Shown piece by piece: positions 18,325-26,895 of a stretch of 64,000 nt of DNA (position 1 is its first letter; every line of letters begins with the position of its first letter). A program made the position numbers and the translations under genes. Below the pieces are notes generated by a model, which was not told the origin of the DNA, searched no databases, and saw nothing but the letters and a program-made list of their open reading frames with translations. Origin of the DNA: an uncultured Dorea sp. (GTDB lineage: Bacteria > Bacillota > Clostridia > Lachnospirales > Lachnospiraceae); assembly GCA_910587575.1 (NCBI GenBank), contig CAJULU010000003.1, positions 28,072-92,071 on the forward strand, given 5' to 3'.

Positions 18325-19558
18325 TGGAATTTATCTTTTCATTCAGAAGAAATGGATTTCGATACCTGGTCTGATTCTGATGGTTTTTGGAGCAGTGGGT
18401 TTCTGGATTATGATTACTTACCGGCGGATGTACGACACAAAGACGGTTCTGGCCTTTGGTGCATTGCTGAATATATGTGTGGGAGTTGGAATCATCCTTC
18501 TCTTGAAACAATATCTGAAGAAAAAATATCAGGAGTGTAGTCAGGAGAAGGAATGGGGCTATGAGAAATGGAAGAGCAGTGAGGCGGATTCCTTTAAGCG
18601 GCTTAACAGGGCATTTGCAGTCTGCGCTCTGGCAGCTGTCTGGTATCTGTATAATCTTGTGTATGGTTATTCCTTTGGCTGGCTTTATAATTATGCCACC
18701 GGCTATGTGGTGGTGATCACAGTCCTGGTTCAGTTTCTGGCTGCCAGGAAGATTGTCGCACAGTTCTGGTGCGGGAAACTGGATGGGGTCATGGGTCAGA
18801 TGGACCGGAAACTGGAGGAGCGTCTGGAAGAAGCGTTAGAGATAGAACGGAAAAGTCTTGAGAAGGTATCGCGCAGCGATCAGCTTCGGGTTGATCTGAT
18901 TACGAATGTCTCTCATGATCTGAAGACACCCCTTACTTCCATGGTGGGCTATCTGGAACTGATCAAGAAAGAAGAGTTAAGTGACGTTGTGCGGGATTAT
19001 ATTGATGTGATCTCAGCACGGACAGATAAACTGAAGGAGATGATCAACAGCCTGTTTTCACTGGCCAAGGCAAGCAGCGGCAACGTGGAGCTGCAGAAAG
19101 AAAATTTTGAGGTTAACCGGCTGATCGAACAGATTTTTGCAGACATGGATGACCAGATTAAGGAAAGTGAACTGAAGTTTGTCGTACAGCTTGCGAAGGA
19201 GAGTACGATGATTTATTCGGATAACACTTATTTTTATCGTATCTGCCAGAATCTGGTTGAAAATGCGCTGAAGTATTCTGCAAAGGGAACCCGTGTATTT
19301 GTGAAGACCTGTCTGAAAGGAGATTCACAAGAGAAACGGAATCTCTGTATCGAGATTACCAATACGGCAGGATATCTGATGGATTTTACGAAGGAGGATA
19401 TTGTAGAGCGGTTTGCGCGAGGGGATCAGTCCAGGACGAGCGAAGGCAACGGACTGGGGCTGGCGATTGTGAGTACCTATGCAAAGGCGCTGGGAGGAGA
19501 GTTTGATATCAAGATTGACTGCGATCAGTTTAAGGCGTGTCTGGAATTTGAAATGTGA
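18317..19558 (+). CDS. membrane sensor histidine kinase
   Basis: 413 residues. There are two pairs of hydrophobic segments in the first 170 residues, with little extracellular domain. The HisKA box NVSHDLKTPLTSMVGYLEL has its His at residue 200. The ATPase domain shows the N box QNLVENALKYSAKG and the G2 box EGNGLGLAIVSTYAKALGG. The G1 box is degenerate (ITNTAGYL instead of DxGxG), as in several VanS-like kinases of gut Clostridia. The start overlaps the regulator's stop codon region. It should phosphorylate the adjacent regulator; the signal is unknown. Confidence 0.9.
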   Translation: MTDGIYLFIQKKWISIPGLILMVFGAVGFWIMITYRRMYDTKTVLAFGALLNICVGVGIILLLKQYLKKKYQECSQEKEWGYEKWKSSEADSFKRLNRAFAVCALAAVWYLYNLVYGYSFGWLYNYATGYVVVITVLVQFLAARKIVAQFWCGKLDGVMGQMDRKLEERLEEALEIERKSLEKVSRSDQLRVDLITNVSHDLKTPLTSMVGYLELIKKEELSDVVRDYIDVISARTDKLKEMINSLFSLAKASSGNVELQKENFEVNRLIEQIFADMDDQIKESELKFVVQLAKESTMIYSDNTYFYRICQNLVENALKYSAKGTRVFVKTCLKGDSQEKRNLCIEITNTAGYLMDFTKEDIVERFARGDQSRTSEGNGLGLAIVSTYAKALGGEFDIKIDCDQFKACLEFEM

Positions 19559-19584
19559 AAAGCCGTTTTATCTATAATACAAAA

Positions 19585-19625
19585 GAATGCCGGGAAATGA
19601 CCTCTGAAGTCACTTCCCGGCATTC
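19585..19625. terminator. bidirectional terminator hairpin between the kinase and chemoreceptor genes
   Basis: A 12-bp stem GAATGCCGGGAA / TTCCCGGCATTC with an inner TGAC/GTCA extension. It lies between convergent genes and can serve both strands. Confidence 0.75.
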
Positions 19626-19663
19626 TCCTGTAAATGAGATAGAATGACAGAGCAACGGATTCT

Positions 19664-21463
19664 TTATCTGCTGTTGAGTTCATTCTCAAGTAAGTCAAAC
19701 TGTCCGGTCTTAAGGGCTTTCTGATAATTCTCATTGGCCTGACGGATAAACTCCTCATCATTACGCTTCTCTGGCGGTATGTATGCATGCCCCATCTGTC
19801 TCTGACGGAGATTGAACTGATTCATTTCCTCTTCAAGAAGCCTTGCGTCTTCACGCATCTCTGTACTTGCCGCCGCAGCTTCCTCGTTCACGGACAGATT
19901 CGATGTGATGGATTCATTAATAAATTCTACCTGCTCGTGGATACGTGAAATTGCATCCTCCTGCTTCTGTGAAGAAGTAGAAATATTATTTACCGTCTCA
20001 ATAATGCTGTCAAGGTCGTCAACAACGTGCTGGAAGGTTTCAAATGCCTCGGAACTGATCTGGCTTCCGTCCTTCGTTGCGCGCATCGTATCTTCGATCA
20101 GCTGCTTACTCTCATTCGCAGCATCGGCGCTCTTGAGGGCAAGAACACGTACTTCATCCGCAACCACAGCAAATCCTTTTCCCGCTTCCCCTGCACGGGC
20201 TGCTTCCACAGCGGCGTTCAATGCCAGAATGTTTGTCTGGAAAGCTATGTCATCAATCAGTTTGATAACATTGGCAATCTTCTGGGAAGACTTATTGATC
20301 TCATCCACAGACTTGACCAGCAGTCCCATCTTGGCATTACTGTCCTGCATATCCTGAAGGATAGAATGAGAAAGCTCGGTTGCGTGCTGGACTTCCACAC
20401 CGTTCTGGGTTACAAGATCTCTGGTCTCATCGGTGGAACTGTTCAGTTCATTGATTGCAACCACCTGCTTTGAGGCAGTGTCCGCCAGCATCTGGCTTGC
20501 ATTTGCAATATTCTGCGAAGCGGACGCAACGGACATGGCTATCTCAATAATCTTGGCAAACATAAAGTCATTGGACTGTACAAGGTGGTACAGATTCCTG
20601 CCCAGTGAATCCTCCTGGGAGCGGATATTCACGAATACGGTCATGTCGCCCTGGGCGAGACGTTTCACGACATCCACGTTCTCGTGAATACTCTCTACCA
20701 TACGCTGGAATGAATGGATCATGGAACCGATCTCATTATCTTCGTTACCTTTCAGTATCTTCTGTTCAAAGTCAATCGCATCCGCACCCATGGACAGTTT
20801 CTCCGACCATTCGGCCACAGCCGTAATCGGACGGGAAATCTGCTTCGCAGAGCGGTTCCCATAGAACATTGCAATCAGGAAACCTGCCAGTGCGCATACA
20901 ATATTCAGTACAATCATGATAAAAATCAGCCGGTCCATCTTCTCAGAAGCCTCATTGGCAATACTCTCATATTGGGAAGATATCTTGCCCAATCCATCAA
21001 TGACCTGTTCTGTCAGAGGCTTAAGCTCTTCGGTGAAACGCATATATGCCGCAGATGAATCTGTCTTTGCGAGTTCCAGAACGTCAGAAGCCAGTGTGTG
21101 CATCTCCTGATGGGGATCCTGAATCGCTGTCAGGGTATTGCGAATCGTAGAATCGGAAAGATCTGAGTCATTCACTCCTGCCATCCATTGACCTAAAAGA
21201 CAGGTATTGTAATCCAGGCTTCCCTTAAATTCTGTTCCGTTCAGCACACTTTCGTTAAACAGTTCCAGCCATTCATAATGTTTCGCCAGTGCGGTCTGGG
21301 TGGCCGCCTGATTATCGCGGTTACTGGATACGACACGGTAATCCCTGCTGATCTGTAATAGAGACACCAGAGAGATTACAACTAACAGACACATTACCAG
21401 GATTACATGGCGATATCCTGATAATATCTGTTTTCGGATTGAATTAACCTTTTTTTTCTTCAT
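19664..21463 (-). CDS. methyl-accepting chemotaxis protein with extracytoplasmic CZB-like sensor
   Basis: 599 residues. One membrane helix lies near residues 19-40 and another near 178-202. Between them is an external domain with HYEWLELFNESVLNG, CLLGQWM and HQEMH, the spacing of the zinc-binding CZB fold (His, Cys, His, His ligands). A HAMP-like linker follows. The signalling tip IDDIAFQTNILALNAAVEAA and RAGEAGKGFAVVADEVR is canonical. Methylation helices flank it, and a long C-terminal tail follows. A SigA promoter is visible upstream. No flagellar or che genes occur in the window. Confidence 0.92.
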   Translation of the reverse strand: MKKKKVNSIRKQILSGYRHVILVMCLLVVISLVSLLQISRDYRVVSSNRDNQAATQTALAKHYEWLELFNESVLNGTEFKGSLDYNTCLLGQWMAGVNDSDLSDSTIRNTLTAIQDPHQEMHTLASDVLELAKTDSSAAYMRFTEELKPLTEQVIDGLGKISSQYESIANEASEKMDRLIFIMIVLNIVCALAGFLIAMFYGNRSAKQISRPITAVAEWSEKLSMGADAIDFEQKILKGNEDNEIGSMIHSFQRMVESIHENVDVVKRLAQGDMTVFVNIRSQEDSLGRNLYHLVQSNDFMFAKIIEIAMSVASASQNIANASQMLADTASKQVVAINELNSSTDETRDLVTQNGVEVQHATELSHSILQDMQDSNAKMGLLVKSVDEINKSSQKIANVIKLIDDIAFQTNILALNAAVEAARAGEAGKGFAVVADEVRVLALKSADAANESKQLIEDTMRATKDGSQISSEAFETFQHVVDDLDSIIETVNNISTSSQKQEDAISRIHEQVEFINESITSNLSVNEEAAAASTEMREDARLLEEEMNQFNLRQRQMGHAYIPPEKRNDEEFIRQANENYQKALKTGQFDLLENELNSR

Positions 21464-21517
21464 TTCATCATTCCTCTTTTTGCAGTTGTATTGATCCTGT
21501 AGTTCAAATCTTTTTTT

Positions 21518-21546
21518 ATTATATCAAAACCTATGTGAATGTTCAA
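21518..21546 (-). promoter_or_regulatory. SigA-type promoter of the chemoreceptor gene
   Basis: Minus strand TTGAAC (21546-21541), a 17-bp spacer and TATAAT (21523-21518), 55 bp upstream of the start codon. Confidence 0.65.
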
Positions 21547-21737
21547 GTAGGGATGTATGAAAATAATAACTTTTACTGTTTTCCAGGTGATTTTACAGAT
21601 TTTTTTCTATAATACACATGTGGATAGTAAAATATTGAGATATGGATAGAAAAAGCCGGGACAGGCAGCCGGGAATATGCTAAAATTAAAAAAATCTGCA
21701 TTCTGCATATATAGAAAGGAAGGAGGGAGCAGAAAAG

Positions 21738-22508
21738 TTGATTTATGAACTGAAGCAGCTTGAAAAAGCGGATATACTGTTTAGAGACTGGCAGGAGACG
21801 ATGGTATGGTCCTGCCTGCAGGGTGTGATGGGGACGATCTATGTGGATTCCCGGGAGCATCCGCAGACCGCAATGGCGCGGCTGGGAGACTTCGTTTTTT
21901 TTGCAGGCAGGCCGGACAAAGAATTTGTGTTGTCCGGACCGGGACGGGGAGGCCATGAGTTTACGATCATGGTTCCTGGAGATGGGGCGTGGACGGATCT
22001 GATTGTGGAATGCTGCGGTAAAAATGCCAGGAGGGTTGTCCGGTATGCGATTCAGAAAGAGCCGGACGTGTTTGACCGGGAAAGGCTTCAGAAGCTTGCC
22101 GAAGGACTGCCTGAAGGAATGGTTTTTGAGATGATGGATGAAAGGTTGTTCCGGTATTGTAAGGAAACGGAATGGTGCAGGGACTGGGTGGCTCAATATG
22201 ATGATTATGCGATGTACCAGAACTGGGGGATGGGAGTGGTGGCCCTGAAGGATGGGGAAGTGGTTTCCGGGGCTTCCTCTTATTCCGGTTACAGGGGCGG
22301 AATTGAGATTCAGATTGACACCAGAAAAGATTGCCGAAGACAGGGGATTGCCTGTGCATGTGGGGCAAAGCTGATTCTGGAATGCCTGAAACGGGGGTGG
22401 TATCCAAGCTGGGATGCTCAGAATCCCGCATCCGTGGCCCTGGCAGAGAAGCTGGGGTATCATCTGGATCATGAGTATACGGCTTTTGAAGTAATGGCGG
22501 ATCATTGA
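21738..22508 (+). CDS. GNAT-family acetyltransferase
   Basis: 256 residues. The C-terminal half has the acetyl-CoA-binding pattern of GNAT enzymes, IQIDTRKDCRRQGIACACGA, followed by SWDAQNPASVALAEKLGY. The N-terminal half (QETMVWSCLQGVMGTIYVD) resembles the two-domain GNAT_acetyltran group. The substrate is unknown. The start is TTG, with GGAAGGAGGGAGC upstream; the first in-frame ATG is much further in. It is monocistronic, between the chemoreceptor and the flavodoxin. Confidence 0.8.
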   Translation: MIYELKQLEKADILFRDWQETMVWSCLQGVMGTIYVDSREHPQTAMARLGDFVFFAGRPDKEFVLSGPGRGGHEFTIMVPGDGAWTDLIVECCGKNARRVVRYAIQKEPDVFDRERLQKLAEGLPEGMVFEMMDERLFRYCKETEWCRDWVAQYDDYAMYQNWGMGVVALKDGEVVSGASSYSGYRGGIEIQIDTRKDCRRQGIACACGAKLILECLKRGWYPSWDAQNPASVALAEKLGYHLDHEYTAFEVMADH

Positions 22509-22578
22509 GGTATTGCTGCCGCTGTTGCGGCAAATCATTTTGCGGAAGAAAAGGCAGATGAAATATTTACAATATCTC

Positions 22579-22609
22579 TTGACTTTAAGTATACTTCAGG
22601 TTGTATGAT
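22579..22609 (+). promoter_or_regulatory. MerR-type promoter (19-bp spacer with palindrome) of the flavodoxin gene
   Basis: TTGACT (22579-22584) and TATGAT (22604-22609) are separated by 19 bp. The spacer carries the palindrome AAGTATACTT (22587-22596), extended outward with 8 of 10 paired positions. Over-long spacers with a central palindrome are the hallmark of MerR-regulated promoters. Confidence 0.65.
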
Positions 22610-22649
22610 AAAATGAACAATGAAACCAGAGGCAAGGAGGAGTTTGACA

Positions 22650-23126
22650 ATGGGCAAAGTATTGGTAGCATATTTCAGCGCAAGCGGAGTAACTGCGCAA
22701 GTAGCAGAGAGACTGGCAAGGGAGACAGGGGCGGACTTGTTTGAAATAGAACCGGAAGTTCCATACACGGACGAAGATCTTGACTGGCGGGATAAGGGAA
22801 GCAGGAGTTCTGTGGAAATGAGCGACAGGGGATGCCGCCCTGCAATCCGCTCTAAGGTAGGGGATATGAGTCAGTATCATGTGGTATTTATCGGATTCCC
22901 GGTGTGGTGGTACAGGGAACCGTCTATTATTGATACTTTTATGGAAGCCTATGATTTTGCAGGGAAGACGGTGATACCGTTTGCTACATCCGGCGGAAGC
23001 CCAATGGGAGAAGCCGGGAAAAATATACAGGCTTTAGCGCCAGGGGCAAAAGTTGCGGACGGGAAACGTTTTGCGGCGGAGACTTTGGGTAAAGATCTTT
23101 CCGGCTGGGCGTCAGAGTGGATATAA
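22650..23126 (+). CDS. flavodoxin
   Basis: 158 residues. The FMN phosphate loop is VAYFSASGVTAQVAERLA, and the ring-binding loops are FIGFPVWWYREPSI and PFATSGGSPMG. These belong to the flavodoxin_4 group of stand-alone electron carriers or quinone/NADPH reductases. The ATG at 22650 follows AAGGAGGAGTTTGACA; an upstream in-frame ATG has no such site. The promoter looks MerR-controlled, so induction by redox or electrophile stress is plausible, though no merR gene is in the window. Confidence 0.88.
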   Translation: MGKVLVAYFSASGVTAQVAERLARETGADLFEIEPEVPYTDEDLDWRDKGSRSSVEMSDRGCRPAIRSKVGDMSQYHVVFIGFPVWWYREPSIIDTFMEAYDFAGKTVIPFATSGGSPMGEAGKNIQALAPGAKVADGKRFAAETLGKDLSGWASEWI

Positions 23127-23154
23127 GTAAAATAATTTCCTTGCTGTTCTGAGA

Positions 23155-23186
23155 AAGGGCAAAACCTGGTGAATGGTTTTGCCCTT
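23155..23186 (+). terminator. terminator hairpin after the flavodoxin gene
   Basis: A 12-bp stem AAGGGCAAAACC / GGTTTTGCCCTT with an 8-nt loop. It also lies just downstream of the cotJC 3' fragment on the other strand. Confidence 0.7.
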
Positions 23187-23219
23187 GATTATTTCAGATA
23201 GATCCTGTGGGTTTAAAAG

Positions 23220-23315
23220 TTAGTCACGGGGACGGATATCAAACTCAGGGTTGATGGCATAGAAGTTTTTGCTGTCTAAGTGATCCTGGACGATTCTTAA
23301 AGATTCACCGAAACG
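23220..23315 (-). pseudogene. cotJC: 3' fragment of interrupted cotJC
   Basis: Read on the minus strand, this codes RFGE followed by SLRIVQDHLDSKNFYAINPE and FDIRPRD, then a stop at 23222-23220. This is the C terminus of CotJC, the manganese-catalase-like spore coat protein, and it has no start of its own. It joins in frame to the 5' part of cotJC at 41286-41799 if the intervening element is removed at the shared 12-bp core. The product would then be 202 residues, the normal length for CotJC. The fragment has no stop or frameshift. Confidence 0.92.
23304..23315. repeat. attachment core, left end
   Basis: TTCACCGAAACG, identical to 41275-41286. On the minus strand it reads exactly as four CotJC codons, Arg-Phe-Gly-Glu. 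The element-internal sequence CGGGAAGATTG (23314-23324) recurs inverted at the right end. Confidence 0.9.
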
Positions 23316-23365
23316 GGAAGATTGAAGTAGAATTACCTCAAAAAAGATAGCGGTTAAAATCCGCT

Positions 23366-24874
23366 TTAGATTTTCCATGTGATTTCAATATTCCCGTTTG
23401 CTATCTTAATTACTTTGATTAAAGTATCAACGACTGTCTGCTTATCCTCAAAGGAAATCTTATCCCATTTCCCTACATGGTCTGTTATTTGTCCGATTTT
23501 ATCACCTGTTTTAGAAACGGGGAGAGAATGAAGTTCTTCCTGTAAGGTCTGGCGTTCAGTATCTAACTCGGTAATCTTATCATTGATGTATTTCATCAAA
23601 ACGCTATTGGCGTTTGCTACTTTTGAAAGCAGGTCGTTGATTTCCTCGTCGATTTGTGTCAAACGGATTTTTGTTTTTGATAATTGGGGATTTGCCCCAG
23701 CGTCTTTTCCACTGGATAGCTTTTTAAACTCTGACAGTCTGTCACGGATAGCGTTCAGCATATATTCTTCCAGAACGTCGGCATAGATGGTACAGCCTGT
23801 TCCTTTGCAAGTTCCGCTGTTTCCTACGCAGCTACATACAAAATAGCGTCCGTGTTTTGTCTTTGCTTTTCTCACTACCAATGCATAACCACAATTACCA
23901 CATTTTACTTTTCCTACCAGCCATGAATTTTTAGCCTTGCAGGTCTTAGTTGACTGGCGGTTATTCAGACAGCGTACCCGACATGCTATCCATGTCTTAG
24001 AGGGAATAAATCCCTTATGTGGTGCTAACACAATTTCTTTATCAGCAAGGTCACATTGTTTTCTGGTCTTTGAGACTGTTCCCTTGTAGAGATAACAAGC
24101 ATTATAGCCTGTAAAATCACTTGCAGGATTGAAGATATTCGCACCTTGATTTTTGTAGAAATTGTACACATCAATATCCGCTTCAACATAAATAGGATTT
24201 CTTAACATTTCACTTAACCTTGCGGTACTCCAATTAGCACCTCGTAAGTTTTTAATACCGTGATTATTAAGATACCGCATAATCTCACCAAGCGAATTTG
24301 ACGGGTTCGCATACATGGAATAAATGAGTTTCAGTTGTTCACTTTCTTCTGGAACTTCTTCATACATGGAAGTGCGGACATTATCAATTACCGTATCCAC
24401 AAGCCGGAAACCATAAGGAATACGACCACCCATGTAAAAACCATGCTTACACCTTGCATAATAAGCGTCTGTTACTCGTTTCTGTATTGTTTCTCGTTCG
24501 AGCTGTGCAAAAACAATACAAATATTCAACATAGCTCTGCCGATTGGCGCTGATGTGTCGAACTTCTCTGTTGAGGAAACAAATTCTACACTGTATTTCT
24601 GAAATACTTCCATCATGTTAGCGAAGTCCAGTATCGAACGGCTGATACGGTCTAGCTTGTAAACGATAACTCGCTTGATTTTACCAGCTTTGATGTCAGA
24701 CATCATTTTTTCAAAATCCGGTCTGTTTGTGTTCTTTCCGCTGAATCCCCTGTCTGCATATTCGATATAAGGGTCTCCGTGGGTTTCATATTTACAATAT
24801 TCAAGCTGGCTTTCAACGGATATACTGTCTTTCTTTTCGATTGATTGGCGTCCATATAATGCGTCATACATCAT
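23366..24874 (-). CDS. large serine recombinase
   Basis: 502 residues. The N-terminal resolvase domain has the catalytic serine in LYGRQSIEKKDSIS and the Arg-rich IVYKLDRISRSILDF and FAQLERETIQKR motifs. A recombinase domain follows (GRIPYGFRL), with a zinc-ribbon region (VKCGNCGYALV, then CKGTGCTIYADVLEEYML) and a coiled coil near residues 390-450. The ATG at 24874 is chosen because CGGGAGGACAAAGAG precedes it and the catalytic Ser is then near residue 10, as in the family. Its 3' end lies 50 bp from the left core. All key residues are present, so it should be able to excise the element. Confidence 0.93.
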   Translation of the reverse strand: MMYDALYGRQSIEKKDSISVESQLEYCKYETHGDPYIEYADRGFSGKNTNRPDFEKMMSDIKAGKIKRVIVYKLDRISRSILDFANMMEVFQKYSVEFVSSTEKFDTSAPIGRAMLNICIVFAQLERETIQKRVTDAYYARCKHGFYMGGRIPYGFRLVDTVIDNVRTSMYEEVPEESEQLKLIYSMYANPSNSLGEIMRYLNNHGIKNLRGANWSTARLSEMLRNPIYVEADIDVYNFYKNQGANIFNPASDFTGYNACYLYKGTVSKTRKQCDLADKEIVLAPHKGFIPSKTWIACRVRCLNNRQSTKTCKAKNSWLVGKVKCGNCGYALVVRKAKTKHGRYFVCSCVGNSGTCKGTGCTIYADVLEEYMLNAIRDRLSEFKKLSSGKDAGANPQLSKTKIRLTQIDEEINDLLSKVANANSVLMKYINDKITELDTERQTLQEELHSLPVSKTGDKIGQITDHVGKWDKISFEDKQTVVDTLIKVIKIANGNIEITWKI

Positions 24875-24957
24875 CTCTTTGTCCTCCCGACAAGGACGTA
24901 TGACATAAGCCGCCCACACTTATATTATACCACCGAACGTATATTCTTTCAATAAAA

Positions 24958-25122
24958 TCAATCATATTTTTTAAATATCTGGAATAACTGTTTTTCAATT
25001 TCCTGTCTGGCAGCTTTTTGTGATTCTTCTGTATATTGTGGGCGGCGGTTGATTACAATTAGTTTCATTTTTTGCTGATTGATATTATCTTTATCAATCG
25101 CATAAAATATTTTATCTTCCAT
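24958..25122 (-). CDS. small 54-aa protein upstream of the recombinase
   Basis: ATG at 25122 with AAGGGGGTATGTTTT upstream, reading MEDKIFYAIDKDNINQQKMK and ending QLFQIFKKYD. It has a central basic strand (KLIVINRRPQYTEE) and an amphipathic C-terminal helix. Its position just before a serine recombinase is like the small TnpW/Xis-type proteins of related elements, and a role in directing excision is possible. I do not recognise a named family. Confidence 0.6.
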   Translation of the reverse strand: MEDKIFYAIDKDNINQQKMKLIVINRRPQYTEESQKAARQEIEKQLFQIFKKYD

Positions 25123-25525
25123 AAAACATACCCCCTTGCAGGTACTTTTGTATATCTTATGAAAGACAGCAAGTACACTATAACAATGAGCAATCAGACG
25201 GCTTTGGAAAGCTCCGCTGGATTTTCACCATTCCCATTCTGATGGGCAAACCGTGTCATACGGGCGTATCATTATTCTGATATACAGGTCATGGCAGCGG
25301 TTTATCCAACAACCGCCCACGGTTCACTGAAAATTATCGCTCTATGATGATTCCCCCTTTCGGTCATGGCGTTTTCGTCCGTCGGCTCGCTGCATATCAA
25401 ACGTATCTGATTGCTTTATTCTATTGTCAAAGAACACTCGACTGTAATTTGCCAGTCTATGAAAATCCACTATTAGAATAATGGATTTTCATAAACTAAC
25501 AAGAAAAGTATGTTGGAGTATTGCT
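25123..25525. other. 400-bp non-coding, structured stretch inside the element
   Basis: I see no credible gene here. There are several short hairpins, for example GCGGTT / AACCGC around 25298-25312, and stretches with GC content higher than the surrounding element. It may be a regulatory leader or small RNA for the recombinase region, but it matches no RNA family I can name. Confidence 0.4.
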
Positions 25526-25765
25526 TTAAGCTATTTCCATCTCAAATTTCATTATCATCTTCATTAAAGCAGTTCAGATTCTGCCCTTTAATTCCATATC
25601 CACAGCAAGATAGATATTTCCATATTCATCAAATAGAGGGCGTAAACTGGCTTTTGATATGTATGCGTCATAGTGATTTAAAACTTTATGAATTGCCATT
25701 TCGTTTCCATCTGTCGCTGCTGCAATAACAGCATATTGCGGACATTTAGCTGTTGATTTCATCAT
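25526..25765 (-). pseudogene. Tn916 orf8-like helix-turn-helix protein with internal stop
   Basis: Minus-strand frame of 79 codons resembling the Tn916 Orf8-type regulator: KCPQYAVIAAATDGNEMAIHKVLNHYDAYISKASLRPLFDE. A TGA interrupts it at codon 64, after ELKGRI. The same frame continues afterwards as TALMKMIMKFEMEIA to a natural stop, which matches the C-terminal helix expected in the family. So it is a single nonsense change, or a truncated 63-residue product. Its start overlaps the sigma-factor gene by 20 bp. Confidence 0.7.
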
Positions 25766-26186
25766 CTTTCATTTCCTCCTTAATTAATCTCCTAATTTCC
25801 TTCAATGCATTTGCACGGTTTCTGGTAGCTGTCGAGCGTGCTATTTGAAAAAAATTTGAGATTTCTTCATCTGTCATATCCAAGAAATAATACATTAAAA
25901 TAATGTCTCTTTTTCTTTCAGACAGACATTTTAGAGTAGCGTACAACCTGTCATCTAAAACATGGATAATCTCACCCAGCACTTTGAATGATGTTAAATC
26001 AGAAAAGTATTCATCCGTCTTTCCGATACAGTTTATTTCCGTTTCTGATAAGTCTGAAAATGTCAATTCATGCTTTGCACGTCTACCAATTTCCCGTTCA
26101 TAATCTTTTACGGTACAATCAATAACTTTACGTGCCAGAGTGTCAAATTGAAGTTGGATAGCTTTTTGGAAAGAAGTTATTCTCAT
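25746..26186 (-). CDS. Tn916 orf7-like sigma-70 region 4 protein
   Basis: 146 residues. The C-terminal LSERKRDIILMYYFLDMTDE, then EISNFFQIARSTATRNRANA is a sigma region 4 helix-turn-helix, as in the Orf7 regulator that activates excision and transfer of Tn916-like elements. The ATG at 26186 follows GGGGGTGAGATT; longer in-frame starts lack this site. It overlaps the orf8-like gene. A terminator hairpin upstream suggests control by attenuation. Confidence 0.8.
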   Translation of the reverse strand: MRITSFQKAIQLQFDTLARKVIDCTVKDYEREIGRRAKHELTFSDLSETEINCIGKTDEYFSDLTSFKVLGEIIHVLDDRLYATLKCLSERKRDIILMYYFLDMTDEEISNFFQIARSTATRNRANALKEIRRLIKEEMKDDEINS

Positions 26187-26308
26187 AATCTCACCCCCTT
26201 TCTTGTGGACTGAAAGGGGATAAAATTGTTCTTTCCCTTTTCGCACTAACACTCGTTTCATAAGAGCGTTTTGGTGCATATTTCTAAAAAAAGTAATATT
26301 TTCTTTTG

Positions 26309-26345
26309 CATAATAAAAAGCCTGACCGATAAAAATCGGCAGACT
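26309..26345 (-). terminator. leader terminator upstream of the sigma-like gene
   Basis: On the minus strand a stem CTGCCGAT / ATCGGTCAG with a T loop is followed by TTTTTATT. It lies between the xre remnant and the sigma-like gene. Confidence 0.55.
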
Positions 26346-26529
26346 TCGTTACAATCTGTTTATTTCAATAAACAGATACAAAGTAATAAACTTTGAAGAT
26401 GTTGTATGGGGAGAGCATTACACCCCTTATTTTTGCTGGTTATGTCATTTAATAGCAAAATTTTTATCGGAAAATTTTACATTTATTTACAATTTTTTTG
26501 TTAATCATACATCAATATATGTGAAAAAA

Positions 26530-26546
26530 TTGTCAAATATTGTCAA
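26530..26546. promoter_or_regulatory. direct repeat in the AT-rich xre leader
   Basis: TTGTCAA occurs twice, 10 bp apart (26530-26536 and 26540-26546), in the 470-bp region upstream of the xre remnant. One helical turn suggests a regulator site. I see no gene in the rest of 26187-26655. Confidence 0.3.
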
Positions 26547-26661
26547 CAAAAAATATTTGTCTTATTCATTTCCTTGAAATGGAATTTATAGATTCCATTT
26601 TAGCTACATAAAATTATTATAATTTTTTTATTCCCAAACCTAAAGGAGAATGTAGTTGATT

Positions 26662-26895
26662 ATGAAACTAAAACAAGATATATCCATAGGTGAGAATCTT
26701 CGTACTCTTAGAAAGAGAGCAGGATTGTCTCAAGAAGAAGTTGCGGCAAAATTACAGATATTAGAACTTCCAGTAAGCAGAGAAGTCATTTCACAAATGG
26801 AATGTGGGAAATATAGTATCCGAATAAGTGTGTTAATGGGAATGATTTTCCACCGCCAAGAGAGCCTAAGAACGCCGCCGCTAACGCATTGGTGA
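26662..26895 (+). pseudogene. truncated XRE-family repressor
   Basis: The sequence MKLKQDISIGENLRTLRKRA, then GLSQEEVAAKLQ, is the helix-turn-helix of an XRE regulator like those in Tn916-family elements. Homologous-looking sequence stops at about residue 60 (SIRISVLM, near 26840). The frame then runs antisense through the broken virB4 gene to a chance stop. A TTG at 26656, seven bases after GGAG, is an alternative start. It is one edge of an internal deletion of the element. Confidence 0.75.
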
